A stretch of DNA of 39,813 nucleotides, taken from assembly GCA_031367285.1 (NCBI GenBank), contig JANLPN010000306.1:1-39813 (forward strand). Direction: 5' to 3'. Positions within the stretch are counted from its first letter, which is position 1. Each line of letters opens with the position of its first letter. A program made the translations under genes and the position numbers. This document shows, in pieces, positions 32,868 through 39,813 of this stretch. The notes beneath the pieces are model-generated. The model was not told where the DNA came from, did no database searches, and saw only the letters and a list, made by a program, of their open reading frames with translations. The DNA comes from CAISIP01 sp031367285 (lineage in GTDB: Bacteria > Pseudomonadota > Gammaproteobacteria > Burkholderiales > Burkholderiaceae_C).

Positions 32868-32899
32868 GTCTGAAAAATTTGGTAATGTGAACTCGTATG

Positions 32900-32945
32900 G
32901 GCGCGCGTGGGTGCGCGCCTACGTGTGCGCGCCTGTGCGCACGCG
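32900..32945. promoter_or_regulatory. GC alternating purine-pyrimidine tract with two inverted repeats, between SET and topB genes
   Basis: This 46-base stretch is built from G-C and G-T/A-C alternation. GGCGCGC (32900-32906) pairs with GCGCGCC (32913-32919), and CGTGTGCGC (22 bases on, 32922-32930) pairs with GCGCACGCG (32937-32945) with one wobble. Such sequence readily adopts Z-DNA or cruciform structure under negative supercoiling. It lies in the 99-bp gap that must hold the divergent promoters. Confidence 0.6.
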
Positions 32946-32966
32946 AGACCTGTGGATTGTAGTCAG

Positions 32967-35900
32967 ATGAAAAACGTAGTTTTCAATAAAACTTTGGTTA
33001 TTGCGGAGAAACCGTCCGTTGCGCAGGACATCGTGCGTGCGCTCACGCCCGTTGCCGGCAAGTTCGAAAAACTGGAAGAGCACTTCGAAAATGAAAAGTA
33101 TGTGGTGACCAGCGCCGTCGGCCACCTGCTGGAAATCCAGGCTCCCGAAGAATTCGACGTCAAACGCGGCAAATGGAGTTTTGCGCACCTGCCGGTCATT
33201 CCGCCGCATTTCGACCTCAAGCCCATGGACAAGACCAAGACGCGGCTCAACGCCATCGTCCGGCTGGCCAAACGCAAGGATGTCAGTGCCTTCATCAACG
33301 CCTGCGATGCGGGGCGCGAAGGCGAGTTGATCTTCCGGCTGATCCAGCAGTACAGCAAGGTCAAGCACCCGGTGCAGCGCCTGTGGCTGCAGTCCATGAC
33401 GCCGCAGGCGATCCGGGACGGATTCGGCGCGTTGCGCAGCGACAAACAGATGCTGCCGCTGGCCGACGCCGCACGTTGCCGCTCCGAGGCCGACTGGCTG
33501 GTGGGCATCAACGGTACCCGCGCGATGACCGCCTTCAACTCGCGTGATGGCGGCTTCTTCCTGACCACAGTAGGACGGGTCCAGACACCCACGCTGTCCG
33601 TAGTGGTGGAGCGCGAGGAGAAGATCCGCAAGTTCATCAGCCGCGACTATTGGGAAGTACACGCGACTTTTGCCGCCGAGGCGGGTGAATACCCCGGCAA
33701 ATGGTTCGACCCAAAGTGGAGCAAGGCTCTTGCCAACCAGAAAGCACGCGAAGCGCTCGCCCAGAAGGCGCTTACAAGCCCCGGACTGCCCCCTGGCGAC
33801 GAACCTGACCCTGAACTCCGCGCCGACCGCGTCTGGTCCGCCGCCGAAGCCAGGAAGATCGCCGACGCGTTGCGCGGCAAAACCGCCACCGTCACCGAGG
33901 AAAGCAAGCCCACTACGCAGGCCAGCCCGCTGCTATTCGACCTGACCTCGCTGCAGCGCGAAGCCAATGGCAAGTTCGGCTACAGCGCCAAGACCACGCT
34001 GTCGATTGCGCAAAGCCTGTACGAGCGCCACAAGGCCCTGACCTACCCGCGCACCGACTCGCGCGCCTTGCCCGAAGACTATGTGCCGGTAGTCCGGCAG
34101 ACCTTCGAGATGCTGGCCGCCAGCCCCATGAAACACCTGGCGCCGCATGCTGCCACGGCACTCAAGGGCAACTACATCAAACCCAGCAAACGCATTTTCG
34201 ACAACACCAAGGTCAGTGACCACTTTGCGATCATCCCTACGCTGCAGCCAGCCCACGGCCTGAGTGAGGCGGAACAAAAAGTCTACGACCTGATAGTGCG
34301 GCGTTTTATGGCGGTGTTTTTCCCGAGTGCGGAATACCAGGTGACCACGCGAATCTCGACAAGTGCTGGACACAGCTTCAAGACCGAAGGCAAGGTCCTG
34401 GTGAAGCCGGGCTGGCTGGCCATCTATGGTAAGGAAGCCCAGGACGAAGCACCGGCCGGCGATGACAAGAACACCGCCATGCTGGTGGCCGTGAAGCCAG
34501 GAGAAAAAGTGCGGGTGCAGGCGGTGGATCCCAAAGGTCTGCAGACCCGGCCACCGGCGCGCTACTCTGAAGCCACCTTGCTGGGCGCGATGGAAGGCGC
34601 CGGCAAGACCATCGAAGACGACGAACTGCGTGCCGCCATGCATGAAAAAGGCCTGGGCACACCCGCGACCCGCTCCAGCATCATCGAAGGCCTGATCAAC
34701 GAAAAGTACATGCTGCGCGAAGGCCGCGAACTGATCCCCACCGCCAAGGCCTTTCAGCTAATGACCTTGCTGCGCGGCCTGGGCGTGGAAGAACTGTCCA
34801 AGGCCGAACTGACCGGCGAGTGGGAATACAAGCTGGCCCAGATGGAACACGGCAAGCTGAGCCGCGATTCGTTTATGGCCGAGATCGCCACCATGACCGA
34901 GCGCATGGTGAAAAAGGCCAAGGAATATGACCGCGACACCATCCCCGGTGACTACGCCATCCTGCAGGCCCCTTGCCCCAACTGCGGTGGTGTGGTGAAG
35001 GAGAACTACCGCCGCTACACCTGCACCGGCAAATCAGGTGCGGAGGAAGGTTGCGGTTTTTCCTTCGGCAAGACGCCGGCCGGGCGCACCTTTGAAGTGG
35101 CCGAGGTGGAGCAATTTCTGCGCGACAAAAAGATCGGCCCACTCGACGGTTTCCGTTCCAAGGCGGGTTGGCCGTTCACTGCGGAGATGGTCATCAAGTT
35201 CGACGAAGAAACGAAAAACTACAAACTGGAATTCGACTTTGGCGATGATAAAAAGGGCGAGGAAAGCGGCGAGCTCATTGACTTCTCCGGCCAGGAAACG
35301 CTGGGCGCGTGCCCTAGCTGCGGTGGGCGTGTATTTGAGCACGGCAAGAACTATGTTTGCGAAAAGTCAGTGCCTACACTCGCACAAACCACGCCAAGTT
35401 GTAGCTTCAAGACCGGGCAAATCATTCTGCAGCAGCCCGTTACGCGCGAGCAAATAGTCAAGCTGCTGACCACGGGCAAGACCGATTTGCTGGACAAGTT
35501 TGTGTCCATGCGCACGCGGCGCGCGTTCAAGGCCATGCTGGCCTGGGACAAGGAGGCTGGCAAGGTCGGGTTCGAGTTTGCGCCGTCCAAGTTCCCGCCC
35601 CGCAAGCCGGCGTCGGCCAAAGCGGCTCCCGCAGGTGCGAAAGCCGGCGCGCCCGCGCGAGCTGCGGCGGCGCCAGGCGCGGCGAAATCATCGGGTGCGC
35701 CGATGAAAGCACCAGCCAAAAAGGGGGCCGCAAAAAAGGCTTCGGCAAAGAAAGCGGCGGTCAAGACTGCAGGCGCCAAACCAAAAACCGCCGCACCGGC
35801 AAAAATTGGCACCCTGAGACCCAGCGCGGAATTGGCGGCGGTCATTGGCGACGGCTTGGTGGCACGGACCGAGGTTGTCAAGAAGATATGGGACTACATC

Positions 35901-36032
35901 AAGGCCAACGGCCTGCAGGACGCGACCAACAAACGGGCTATCAATTCCGACGCCAAGCTGCTGAAGGTGTTTGGCAAAGCCCAGGTCACCATGTTCGAGT
36001 TGGCAGGACTGATAGGCAAACACCTGACGTAA
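32967..36032 (+). CDS. topB: DNA topoisomerase III with C-terminal zinc fingers and SWIB domain
   Basis: This 1021-residue type IA topoisomerase is far longer than E. coli TopB (653). The Toprim domain starts VIAEKPSVAQDI and carries DAGREGE (114-120); the active-site Tyr is Y360 in ALTYPRTDSRAL. The decatenation enzyme core ends near 660. Two zinc-finger-like modules follow (C670/C673/C686/C696 and C782/C785/C798/C812). A low-complexity Ala/Lys linker (about 880-948) joins a C-terminal SWIB/MDM2-type domain (about 949-1021: LRPSAELAAVIGDG, RTEVVKKIWDYIKANGLQD, VTMFELAGLIGKHL). The start at 32967 has weak ribosome signals; the frame is open upstream to 32907 through the GC-rich tract, which I rejected as coding. 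Confidence 0.95.
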   Translation: MKNVVFNKTLVIAEKPSVAQDIVRALTPVAGKFEKLEEHFENEKYVVTSAVGHLLEIQAPEEFDVKRGKWSFAHLPVIPPHFDLKPMDKTKTRLNAIVRLAKRKDVSAFINACDAGREGELIFRLIQQYSKVKHPVQRLWLQSMTPQAIRDGFGALRSDKQMLPLADAARCRSEADWLVGINGTRAMTAFNSRDGGFFLTTVGRVQTPTLSVVVEREEKIRKFISRDYWEVHATFAAEAGEYPGKWFDPKWSKALANQKAREALAQKALTSPGLPPGDEPDPELRADRVWSAAEARKIADALRGKTATVTEESKPTTQASPLLFDLTSLQREANGKFGYSAKTTLSIAQSLYERHKALTYPRTDSRALPEDYVPVVRQTFEMLAASPMKHLAPHAATALKGNYIKPSKRIFDNTKVSDHFAIIPTLQPAHGLSEAEQKVYDLIVRRFMAVFFPSAEYQVTTRISTSAGHSFKTEGKVLVKPGWLAIYGKEAQDEAPAGDDKNTAMLVAVKPGEKVRVQAVDPKGLQTRPPARYSEATLLGAMEGAGKTIEDDELRAAMHEKGLGTPATRSSIIEGLINEKYMLREGRELIPTAKAFQLMTLLRGLGVEELSKAELTGEWEYKLAQMEHGKLSRDSFMAEIATMTERMVKKAKEYDRDTIPGDYAILQAPCPNCGGVVKENYRRYTCTGKSGAEEGCGFSFGKTPAGRTFEVAEVEQFLRDKKIGPLDGFRSKAGWPFTAEMVIKFDEETKNYKLEFDFGDDKKGEESGELIDFSGQETLGACPSCGGRVFEHGKNYVCEKSVPTLAQTTPSCSFKTGQIILQQPVTREQIVKLLTTGKTDLLDKFVSMRTRRAFKAMLAWDKEAGKVGFEFAPSKFPPRKPASAKAAPAGAKAGAPARAAAAPGAAKSSGAPMKAPAKKGAAKKASAKKAAVKTAGAKPKTAAPAKIGTLRPSAELAAVIGDGLVARTEVVKKIWDYIKANGLQDATNKRAINSDAKLLKVFGKAQVTMFELAGLIGKHLT

Positions 36033-36053
36033 GACGCGGCCAGCACAGCCCAT

Positions 36054-36072
36054 TGCCTGGCGGGCAGTTTTT
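36054..36072 (+). terminator. Candidate terminator downstream of topB
   Basis: TGCC (36054-36057) pairs with GGCA (36063-36066) across a five-base loop, followed by GTTTTT. A larger GCCAG/CTGGC pairing upstream is also possible. The stem is short but the T run and position, about 20 bases past the topB stop and before the convergent HAD gene end, support it. Confidence 0.45.
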
Positions 36073-36090
36073 GGAAGCGGGCTAGAGCCC

Positions 36091-36762
36091 TCATGGGCGC
36101 AGGGACAAAGTCTTCCAGCCCCGCTGCGCCGCCACGGTGGCCAGTTTGGCGTCCGCATTGACGGCCACGGCATGGTTGACAGCTTCTAGCAAAGGCAGAT
36201 CGTTGATGGAATCGCTGTAACCAGTGCTGTCAAACTGCGCCAGAGTTTGACCGCGTTTGCCAAGCCAGTCATGCAAGCGTGTGACCTTGCCGGCGCGCAT
36301 GTTCAACACCCCGGTCGTGTGGCCAGTGAAGACACCGTCCACGAGCTCGGGTTCGGTGGCGATCAGGTGCTCGATCCGGAAATGGGTGGCCGCCAGCTCG
36401 GCAATGAATCGGCTGGTTGCCGTGGTCATGACCACCAGGTCTGTACCTCGCTGGTGGCTCTGGACCAGGTCCATGGCCGCCCGAGGAATGCGGGGCACGA
36501 TTTCCGCATCCAGAAACTCCCGCCGCAACGGCTCCCAATGCCCCGGGGTGCGGCCTGCCAGGGTGGACAGGTAAAAGCCGGCAAACTCCGCCGAGTCCAC
36601 CGTGCCGGCCTTGTACCGCGCCTCGATATTCGCGTTGCGGGCCGAAAAGTTGCTGCGCTCCAGCACGCCTTTGGCAATCAGGAAGTCACACCACAACACG
36701 TCACTGTCGCCATCCAGCAGCGTGTGGTCGAGGTCGAAAAAAACAATTCGCGGAAGACTCAC
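36091..36762 (-). CDS. HAD-IB family hydrolase (SerB-like phosphatase)
   Basis: This 223-residue haloacid-dehalogenase-superfamily phosphatase of subfamily IB starts at GTG. Motif I is FFDLDHTLL (nucleophile D10, acid D12), motif II is VVMTTAT, motif III Lys lies in RAGKVTRL, and motif IV is GYSDSINDLPLL. A helical C1 cap sits between motifs I and II. Relatives include phosphoserine and phosphoethanolamine phosphatases, but the substrate is not predictable here. Convergent with topB; upstream lies a repeat-containing gap of about 170 bp. Confidence 0.93.
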   Translation of the reverse strand: MSLPRIVFFDLDHTLLDGDSDVLWCDFLIAKGVLERSNFSARNANIEARYKAGTVDSAEFAGFYLSTLAGRTPGHWEPLRREFLDAEIVPRIPRAAMDLVQSHQRGTDLVVMTTATSRFIAELAATHFRIEHLIATEPELVDGVFTGHTTGVLNMRAGKVTRLHDWLGKRGQTLAQFDSTGYSDSINDLPLLEAVNHAVAVNADAKLATVAAQRGWKTLSLRP

Positions 36763-36841
36763 AGGTGTGCCTTCGCGCTGCGGGCTGCGGTGTTATTGCC
36801 TACGACATCACAAGGGCTTCGCGCAATTGTGGGTCTTCGCC

Positions 36842-36940
36842 GCAACTGCGTTGTCGCCTTGAGAGTGGCCCGGCGGCTCATCGGCTATCCTTCGTGCTGC
36901 GCACTGCGGAATTCGCCTTGGGAACGGCCCGGCGGCTCAT
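36842..36940. repeat. Imperfect direct repeat, about 40 bp, period 59
   Basis: Positions 36842-36881 and 36901-36940 are alike. The last 27 bases differ at only three positions (36855-36881 against 36914-36940), sharing CGCCTTG and GGCCCGGCGGCTCAT. The second copy includes the stop codon of the aldehyde dehydrogenase gene; the first lies in the HAD gene's upstream region. Confidence 0.75.
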
Positions 36941-38310
36941 GGCTTGCGCAAATGCCAAGCCTTGGGCCTCGTAAATGTCTGGATACCATAGGTGGACAGC
37001 GTCAGGCCGACTCCCGAGTCGCCATAACCGCTCCAGGGCAGGCGCGGACTGACGCGGTCGCAGCAGTTCCAGTACACGCTACCGGCCTTGACCTGCGACA
37101 GAATCGCCTGGGCACGGGTCTGGTCCGGCGTATAAACACCGGCCGTCAGACCGTAACGCGTGTCGTTCATCAGCTGCACGGCCTCGATATCACCCGATAC
37201 CTTCTGGATGCCGATGATGGGGCCAAAACTTTCCTCGCGCATAAGCTCCATGCCGTGGTTGACGTTGGAGAACACGGTCGGCGCATACCAGTTGCCCGGC
37301 CCGGGCAAACGGTTGCCGCCGCAGAGCAGGGTGGCGCCTTTGGCCTTGGCGTCCGCCACCTGGGCATCCAGCACATCGAGTTGCGCAGCCCGCGTGAGCG
37401 CGCCGATATAAGTGTCCTCGAATGCCGGGTCGCCAAGTTTGAAGCCTCGCACGGTGTCCACAAATGCCGCCACAAACACGTCGTAGATTTTTTCGTGCAC
37501 GTAGATGCGTTCGACCGAACAGCAGCTCTGGCCGGTGTTGTACATGGCGCCATCGGCCAGCGATTCGGCTGCGAGTTTGGGGTCGGCGTCGGCGCACACA
37601 TAGGTCGGGTCCTTGCCGCCCAGTTCGAGCTGCAGCTTGACCAAACGCGGGCCCAGCGCCTGCGCGATTTTTACGCCCGTGGCATAGGAGCCGGTAAAAA
37701 ACAGGCCGTCGATATGCTGCGCCTGCAGCGCCGCGCCAACTTCCGCGCCACCTACCAGGGCAATGAACACGTCTTCGGGGATGCCTGCAAAATGCAGCAG
37801 GCGCGCTATCGCCAGGCCGGTCATGGTGGCGTATTCGGAGGGTTTGTACAACACGGCGTTGCCGGTCAGCAGTGCTGGGATAAACACATTGCCGCCCACG
37901 AACCAGGGGTAGTTCCAGGCCGAGATATTGGCCACCAGCCCCAGCGGCGTGTGCTGGATTTGCTCGGTCATGCCGCCCTCATCGAACACCGTTTCGGTTG
38001 CCACCGACGGTTCGGCTTCTTTCAGGAAAAAGTCGATCCGCGTGAGCAGGCCGTTGAGTTCGTTGCGCGACATCTTGATCGGCTTGCCGGTTTCCGCTGT
38101 CATGGTGGCGGCCAGCGAATCGAGCTGCGAAACGATGGCCGCGCGAAAACGCGTGATGCAGGCCAGCCGATGCGCCATCGGCACCGACGCCCAACGGGGT
38201 TGGGCAAGCCGCGCGGCGACGGTCTTGGTGGCTACGGAAGCTGCATCGTCGGCCGGAACTGTTGTGATCAGTTGGCCCGTGGCGGGGTTGTGGATGGAGA
38301 GTTGTTTCAT
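36937..38310 (-). CDS. NAD(P)-dependent aldehyde dehydrogenase
   Basis: This 457-residue aldehyde dehydrogenase has substrate-channel and cofactor motifs ISAWNYPWF and LYKPSEYA, FTGSYATG, general base E229 in LQLELGGKDP, catalytic C263 in NTGQSCCSVERIYV, and ESFGPIIGI near the C-terminus. GGGGA lies eight bases before the ATG at 38310. It follows a PuuD-like hydrolase and an iron alcohol dehydrogenase gene on the same strand, suggesting oxidation of an alcohol-derived aldehyde in a shared pathway, possibly a gamma-glutamylated amino aldehyde. Adjacent Cys residues (C263-C264) at the active site are unusual but known in some subfamilies. Confidence 0.94.
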   Translation of the reverse strand: MKQLSIHNPATGQLITTVPADDAASVATKTVAARLAQPRWASVPMAHRLACITRFRAAIVSQLDSLAATMTAETGKPIKMSRNELNGLLTRIDFFLKEAEPSVATETVFDEGGMTEQIQHTPLGLVANISAWNYPWFVGGNVFIPALLTGNAVLYKPSEYATMTGLAIARLLHFAGIPEDVFIALVGGAEVGAALQAQHIDGLFFTGSYATGVKIAQALGPRLVKLQLELGGKDPTYVCADADPKLAAESLADGAMYNTGQSCCSVERIYVHEKIYDVFVAAFVDTVRGFKLGDPAFEDTYIGALTRAAQLDVLDAQVADAKAKGATLLCGGNRLPGPGNWYAPTVFSNVNHGMELMREESFGPIIGIQKVSGDIEAVQLMNDTRYGLTAGVYTPDQTRAQAILSQVKAGSVYWNCCDRVSPRLPWSGYGDSGVGLTLSTYGIQTFTRPKAWHLRKP

Positions 38311-38425
38311 GATGTTGTCCCCACGCTTGTGGCTTGGCCGCTCTTCGAGAACACTGCGTGTACTACGCTGCCCACAGAGGGGGCGAATTTTTCTTGGGGC
38401 GGTCCGGAGAAAAATTGCCCCGTAT

Positions 38426-39205
38426 TCATAGTCCGGTCCTTGCTGCGCGGGCGGCGCCGAGGAAGTCGTCCAGGATTGGCGCGTCGTCCAACGTGCCAAG
38501 TTCGGGTTTGTGAAATTCGGGATGCCACTGCACCGCCGCTACCCAGGCCGGGCCGGTATGGCGGATGGCTTCGACCATGCCGTCCGCCGGGCAACGTGCT
38601 TCGACAACAAAGCCGCTGGCCAGGTCTTTGACGGCCTGGTGGTGCACGCTGTTGATCTTGCGGTTGTTCGCGCCGCCCAACAGCTTGCCGAGCTTCGAAT
38701 CCGGCAGCACCTGCACCTCGTGGAAGTTCAGGTCGTAAGCCGCCGCGTCGCGGTGAACCAGCGCCTTCGGCTGCTGCGTGCCGATGTCCTGGTACAAGGT
38801 GCCGCCAAACGCCACGTTGATGAGTTGCAGCCCGCGGCAGATGCCGAATACCGGCTTGCCCGCGGCCACGAATGCACGTGCCAGCGCTATCTCGTATTCG
38901 TCCCGATTCCGGTCGCCGCTCCAGCGTTCCTGCAGCGGCGTTTCGCCATAACTGCCCGGCCAGACGTCCGAGCCGCCATGCAGCACCAGGCCGTCCAGCC
39001 ATTGCGCGTAGTCGGCAAAACCCACATCGCCGCGCGCCGTTTCGCCCACCGGTGACGGGATCATGACCGGCAATGCTCCGCCGGACATGACCCAGTGCGG
39101 AACCGACTGCTCCACGTATTGCAGGGTCTTGATCGCAAACGCGCTGCGATTCGAATCCGGATAGAAAAAGCAGGCACTGACGCCGATCTTCAGACGGTCT
39201 TTCAT
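38426..39205 (-). CDS. Gamma-glutamyl-gamma-aminobutyrate hydrolase family protein (PuuD-like)
   Basis: This 259-residue class I glutamine-amidotransferase-fold peptidase (C26) has the nucleophile C123 in VFGICRGLQLINV and a later VQWHPEFH with the His-Glu of the catalytic triad. The start GVSACFFYPDSNR and LHGGSDVWPGSYGE match PuuD-like enzymes, which hydrolyse gamma-glutamyl amides of amino acids such as gamma-glutamyl-GABA. The frame is open upstream to 39469, but that sequence is antisense-like over the Fe-ADH gene; ATG 39205 gives the conserved start. It lies between Fe-ADH (10 bp upstream) and aldehyde dehydrogenase genes. Confidence 0.92.
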   Translation of the reverse strand: MKDRLKIGVSACFFYPDSNRSAFAIKTLQYVEQSVPHWVMSGGALPVMIPSPVGETARGDVGFADYAQWLDGLVLHGGSDVWPGSYGETPLQERWSGDRNRDEYEIALARAFVAAGKPVFGICRGLQLINVAFGGTLYQDIGTQQPKALVHRDAAAYDLNFHEVQVLPDSKLGKLLGGANNRKINSVHHQAVKDLASGFVVEARCPADGMVEAIRHTGPAWVAAVQWHPEFHKPELGTLDDAPILDDFLGAARAARTGL

Positions 39206-39215
39206 GGGTGCTCCC

Positions 39216-39813
39216 CTACATCGCAGCCTGGAACAAGGCCTTGAAGTCCGCCGCCGTACACGGGCGCGGATTGGTCTTGTGGCAGATGTCGGCGGTTGCA
39301 ATTTCCACCAGGCGCGGCAAATGCTCGGGTTTGACGCCATGCGCCGCCAGCCGGCCCGTAATGCCCAAGCTGGCCTTGAGTTCGAGCAGCCACGGCACAA
39401 AAGCCTTACCGCCGCCAGCCACACCACACACGTGCGCCAACTGGTCGAATTTCTTCGGCACGGTCTCAAAGTTCCAGGCCAGCACGGTGTCGATCATCAA
39501 GGCGTTGGCCAGGCCATGGTGCAGATCGCACACGGCGCCCAGCGCATGCGCGCAGGAATGCACCGCACCCAGGTCCTTCTGAAATGCGATGGCGCCCATC
39601 ATGGAGGACATCATCATGTCCGAGCGTGCCTGCAGGTTGTTCGGCTCTTTCACGGCCGTCAACAAGGCGGCGGCCGCGATACGCGTGCCCTCCAGGGCAA
39701 TACCATCGCACAAGGGGTGGTAGGCCGGGGACAGGTAACTCTCGACGTTGTGCGTCAACGCGTCCATGCCGGTTGCGGCCGTCACATGGGCCGGTAATCC
39801 AAACGTGAGTTCC
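39216..39813 (-). CDS. Iron-containing alcohol dehydrogenase, C-terminal half (5' end beyond window)
   Basis: An open frame enters from the window end and continues to 39216, giving about 199 residues of a group III (Fe-ADH) alcohol dehydrogenase. AATGMDALTHNVESYLSP contains the family's T-G-M-D-A-x-T-H-x-x-E motif, and GAVHSCAHALGAVCDLHHGLANA carries the His residues that bind iron. The C-terminus PCTAADFKALFQAAM is typical. It would interconvert an alcohol and an aldehyde, and the aldehyde dehydrogenase downstream in the same operon is the likely next enzyme. The N-terminal NAD-binding half is not visible. Confidence 0.93.
   Translation of the reverse strand, partial: ELTFGLPAHVTAATGMDALTHNVESYLSPAYHPLCDGIALEGTRIAAAALLTAVKEPNNLQARSDMMMSSMMGAIAFQKDLGAVHSCAHALGAVCDLHHGLANALMIDTVLAWNFETVPKKFDQLAHVCGVAGGGKAFVPWLLELKASLGITGRLAAHGVKPEHLPRLVEIATADICHKTNPRPCTAADFKALFQAAM

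Noticed and set aside
36247..38631. Very long plus-strand open frame (794 codons) across the HAD and aldehyde dehydrogenase genes
   Set aside because: The minus strand holds two unmistakable enzymes with all catalytic motifs. The plus-strand product is low-complexity, His/Arg/Gly-rich and unrecognisable, as expected for an antisense shadow in GC-rich DNA.
1..39813. CRISPR arrays, tRNA or rRNA genes, intact insertion sequences, toxin-antitoxin or defence systems
   Set aside because: I looked for regularly spaced repeats, tRNA-like T-loop sequence and characteristic proteins and found none; the only mobile-element trace is the decayed IS4-type transposase.

Overview
The window is about 39.8 kb of a GC-rich bacterial chromosome. 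Gene content and protein sequences point to a betaproteobacterium of the order Burkholderiales, most likely family Comamonadaceae (Rhodoferax/Polaromonas-like). The reasons are the recA-recX neighbourhood, sucCD next to a TerC/YjbE-type membrane protein, a type 2 argC, a topoisomerase III with a SWIB tail, a DUF3717/DUF1289 protein and PglL-type oligosaccharyltransferases beside a type IV pilin. This assignment is inference from recognised families, not from a database search. I see no rRNA, tRNA, CRISPR array or intact mobile element.

Layout. Positions 1-6.7 kb hold housekeeping genes: the tail of a DUF3833 gene, a short-chain dehydrogenase, a glutathione S-transferase, purB, yaeQ, a DUF3717/DUF1289 protein, a small 'phage holin' family membrane protein, a BepA-like M48 metalloprotease and moaC. 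Positions 6.7-21.9 kb are the most distinctive part, all on the minus strand. In transcription order they encode a CHASE2 Ser/Thr kinase, a PP2C phosphatase, an FHA protein, a CHASE2 class III adenylate cyclase, a metallo-beta-lactamase-fold class II type cyclic-nucleotide phosphodiesterase, an unlisted 47-codon reading frame joined by ATGA overlaps at both ends, and a GAF-containing PilB/GspE-type ATPase. A sigma-54-type promoter and a type IV pilin gene follow, then a decayed IS4-type transposase and two tandem PglL/TfpO-like O-oligosaccharyltransferases. Positions 22-28.6 kb hold a TerC/YjbE membrane protein, sucD, sucC, argC, recX, recA with a LexA-box candidate, and a MarR regulator. Positions 28.7-36 kb hold a TctD/TctE-like two-component pair, a SPOR-domain protein, a biotin ligase, a SET-domain methyltransferase and a topB-SWIB fusion. 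Positions 36-39.8 kb hold a HAD phosphatase and the minus-strand trio Fe-ADH, PuuD-like hydrolase and aldehyde dehydrogenase, cut by the window end.

How the parts fit together. The 12-22 kb operon carries a writer, eraser and reader of phosphothreonine and a maker and destroyer of cyclic nucleotide. Both membrane sensors share a CHASE2 input domain. The last gene is a pilus-type assembly ATPase whose N-terminal GAF domain could read the cyclic nucleotide. The kinase tail carries three E-K-T-A motifs, and a related motif sits in the linker of the FHA protein, which suggests an internal phospho-recruitment code. Downstream, the pilin ends in Ser and lies beside two glycan transferases, as in the TfpO-type C-terminal-Ser pilin glycosylation systems. 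I consider this compound signalling/pilus locus the best candidate for a little-described system here.
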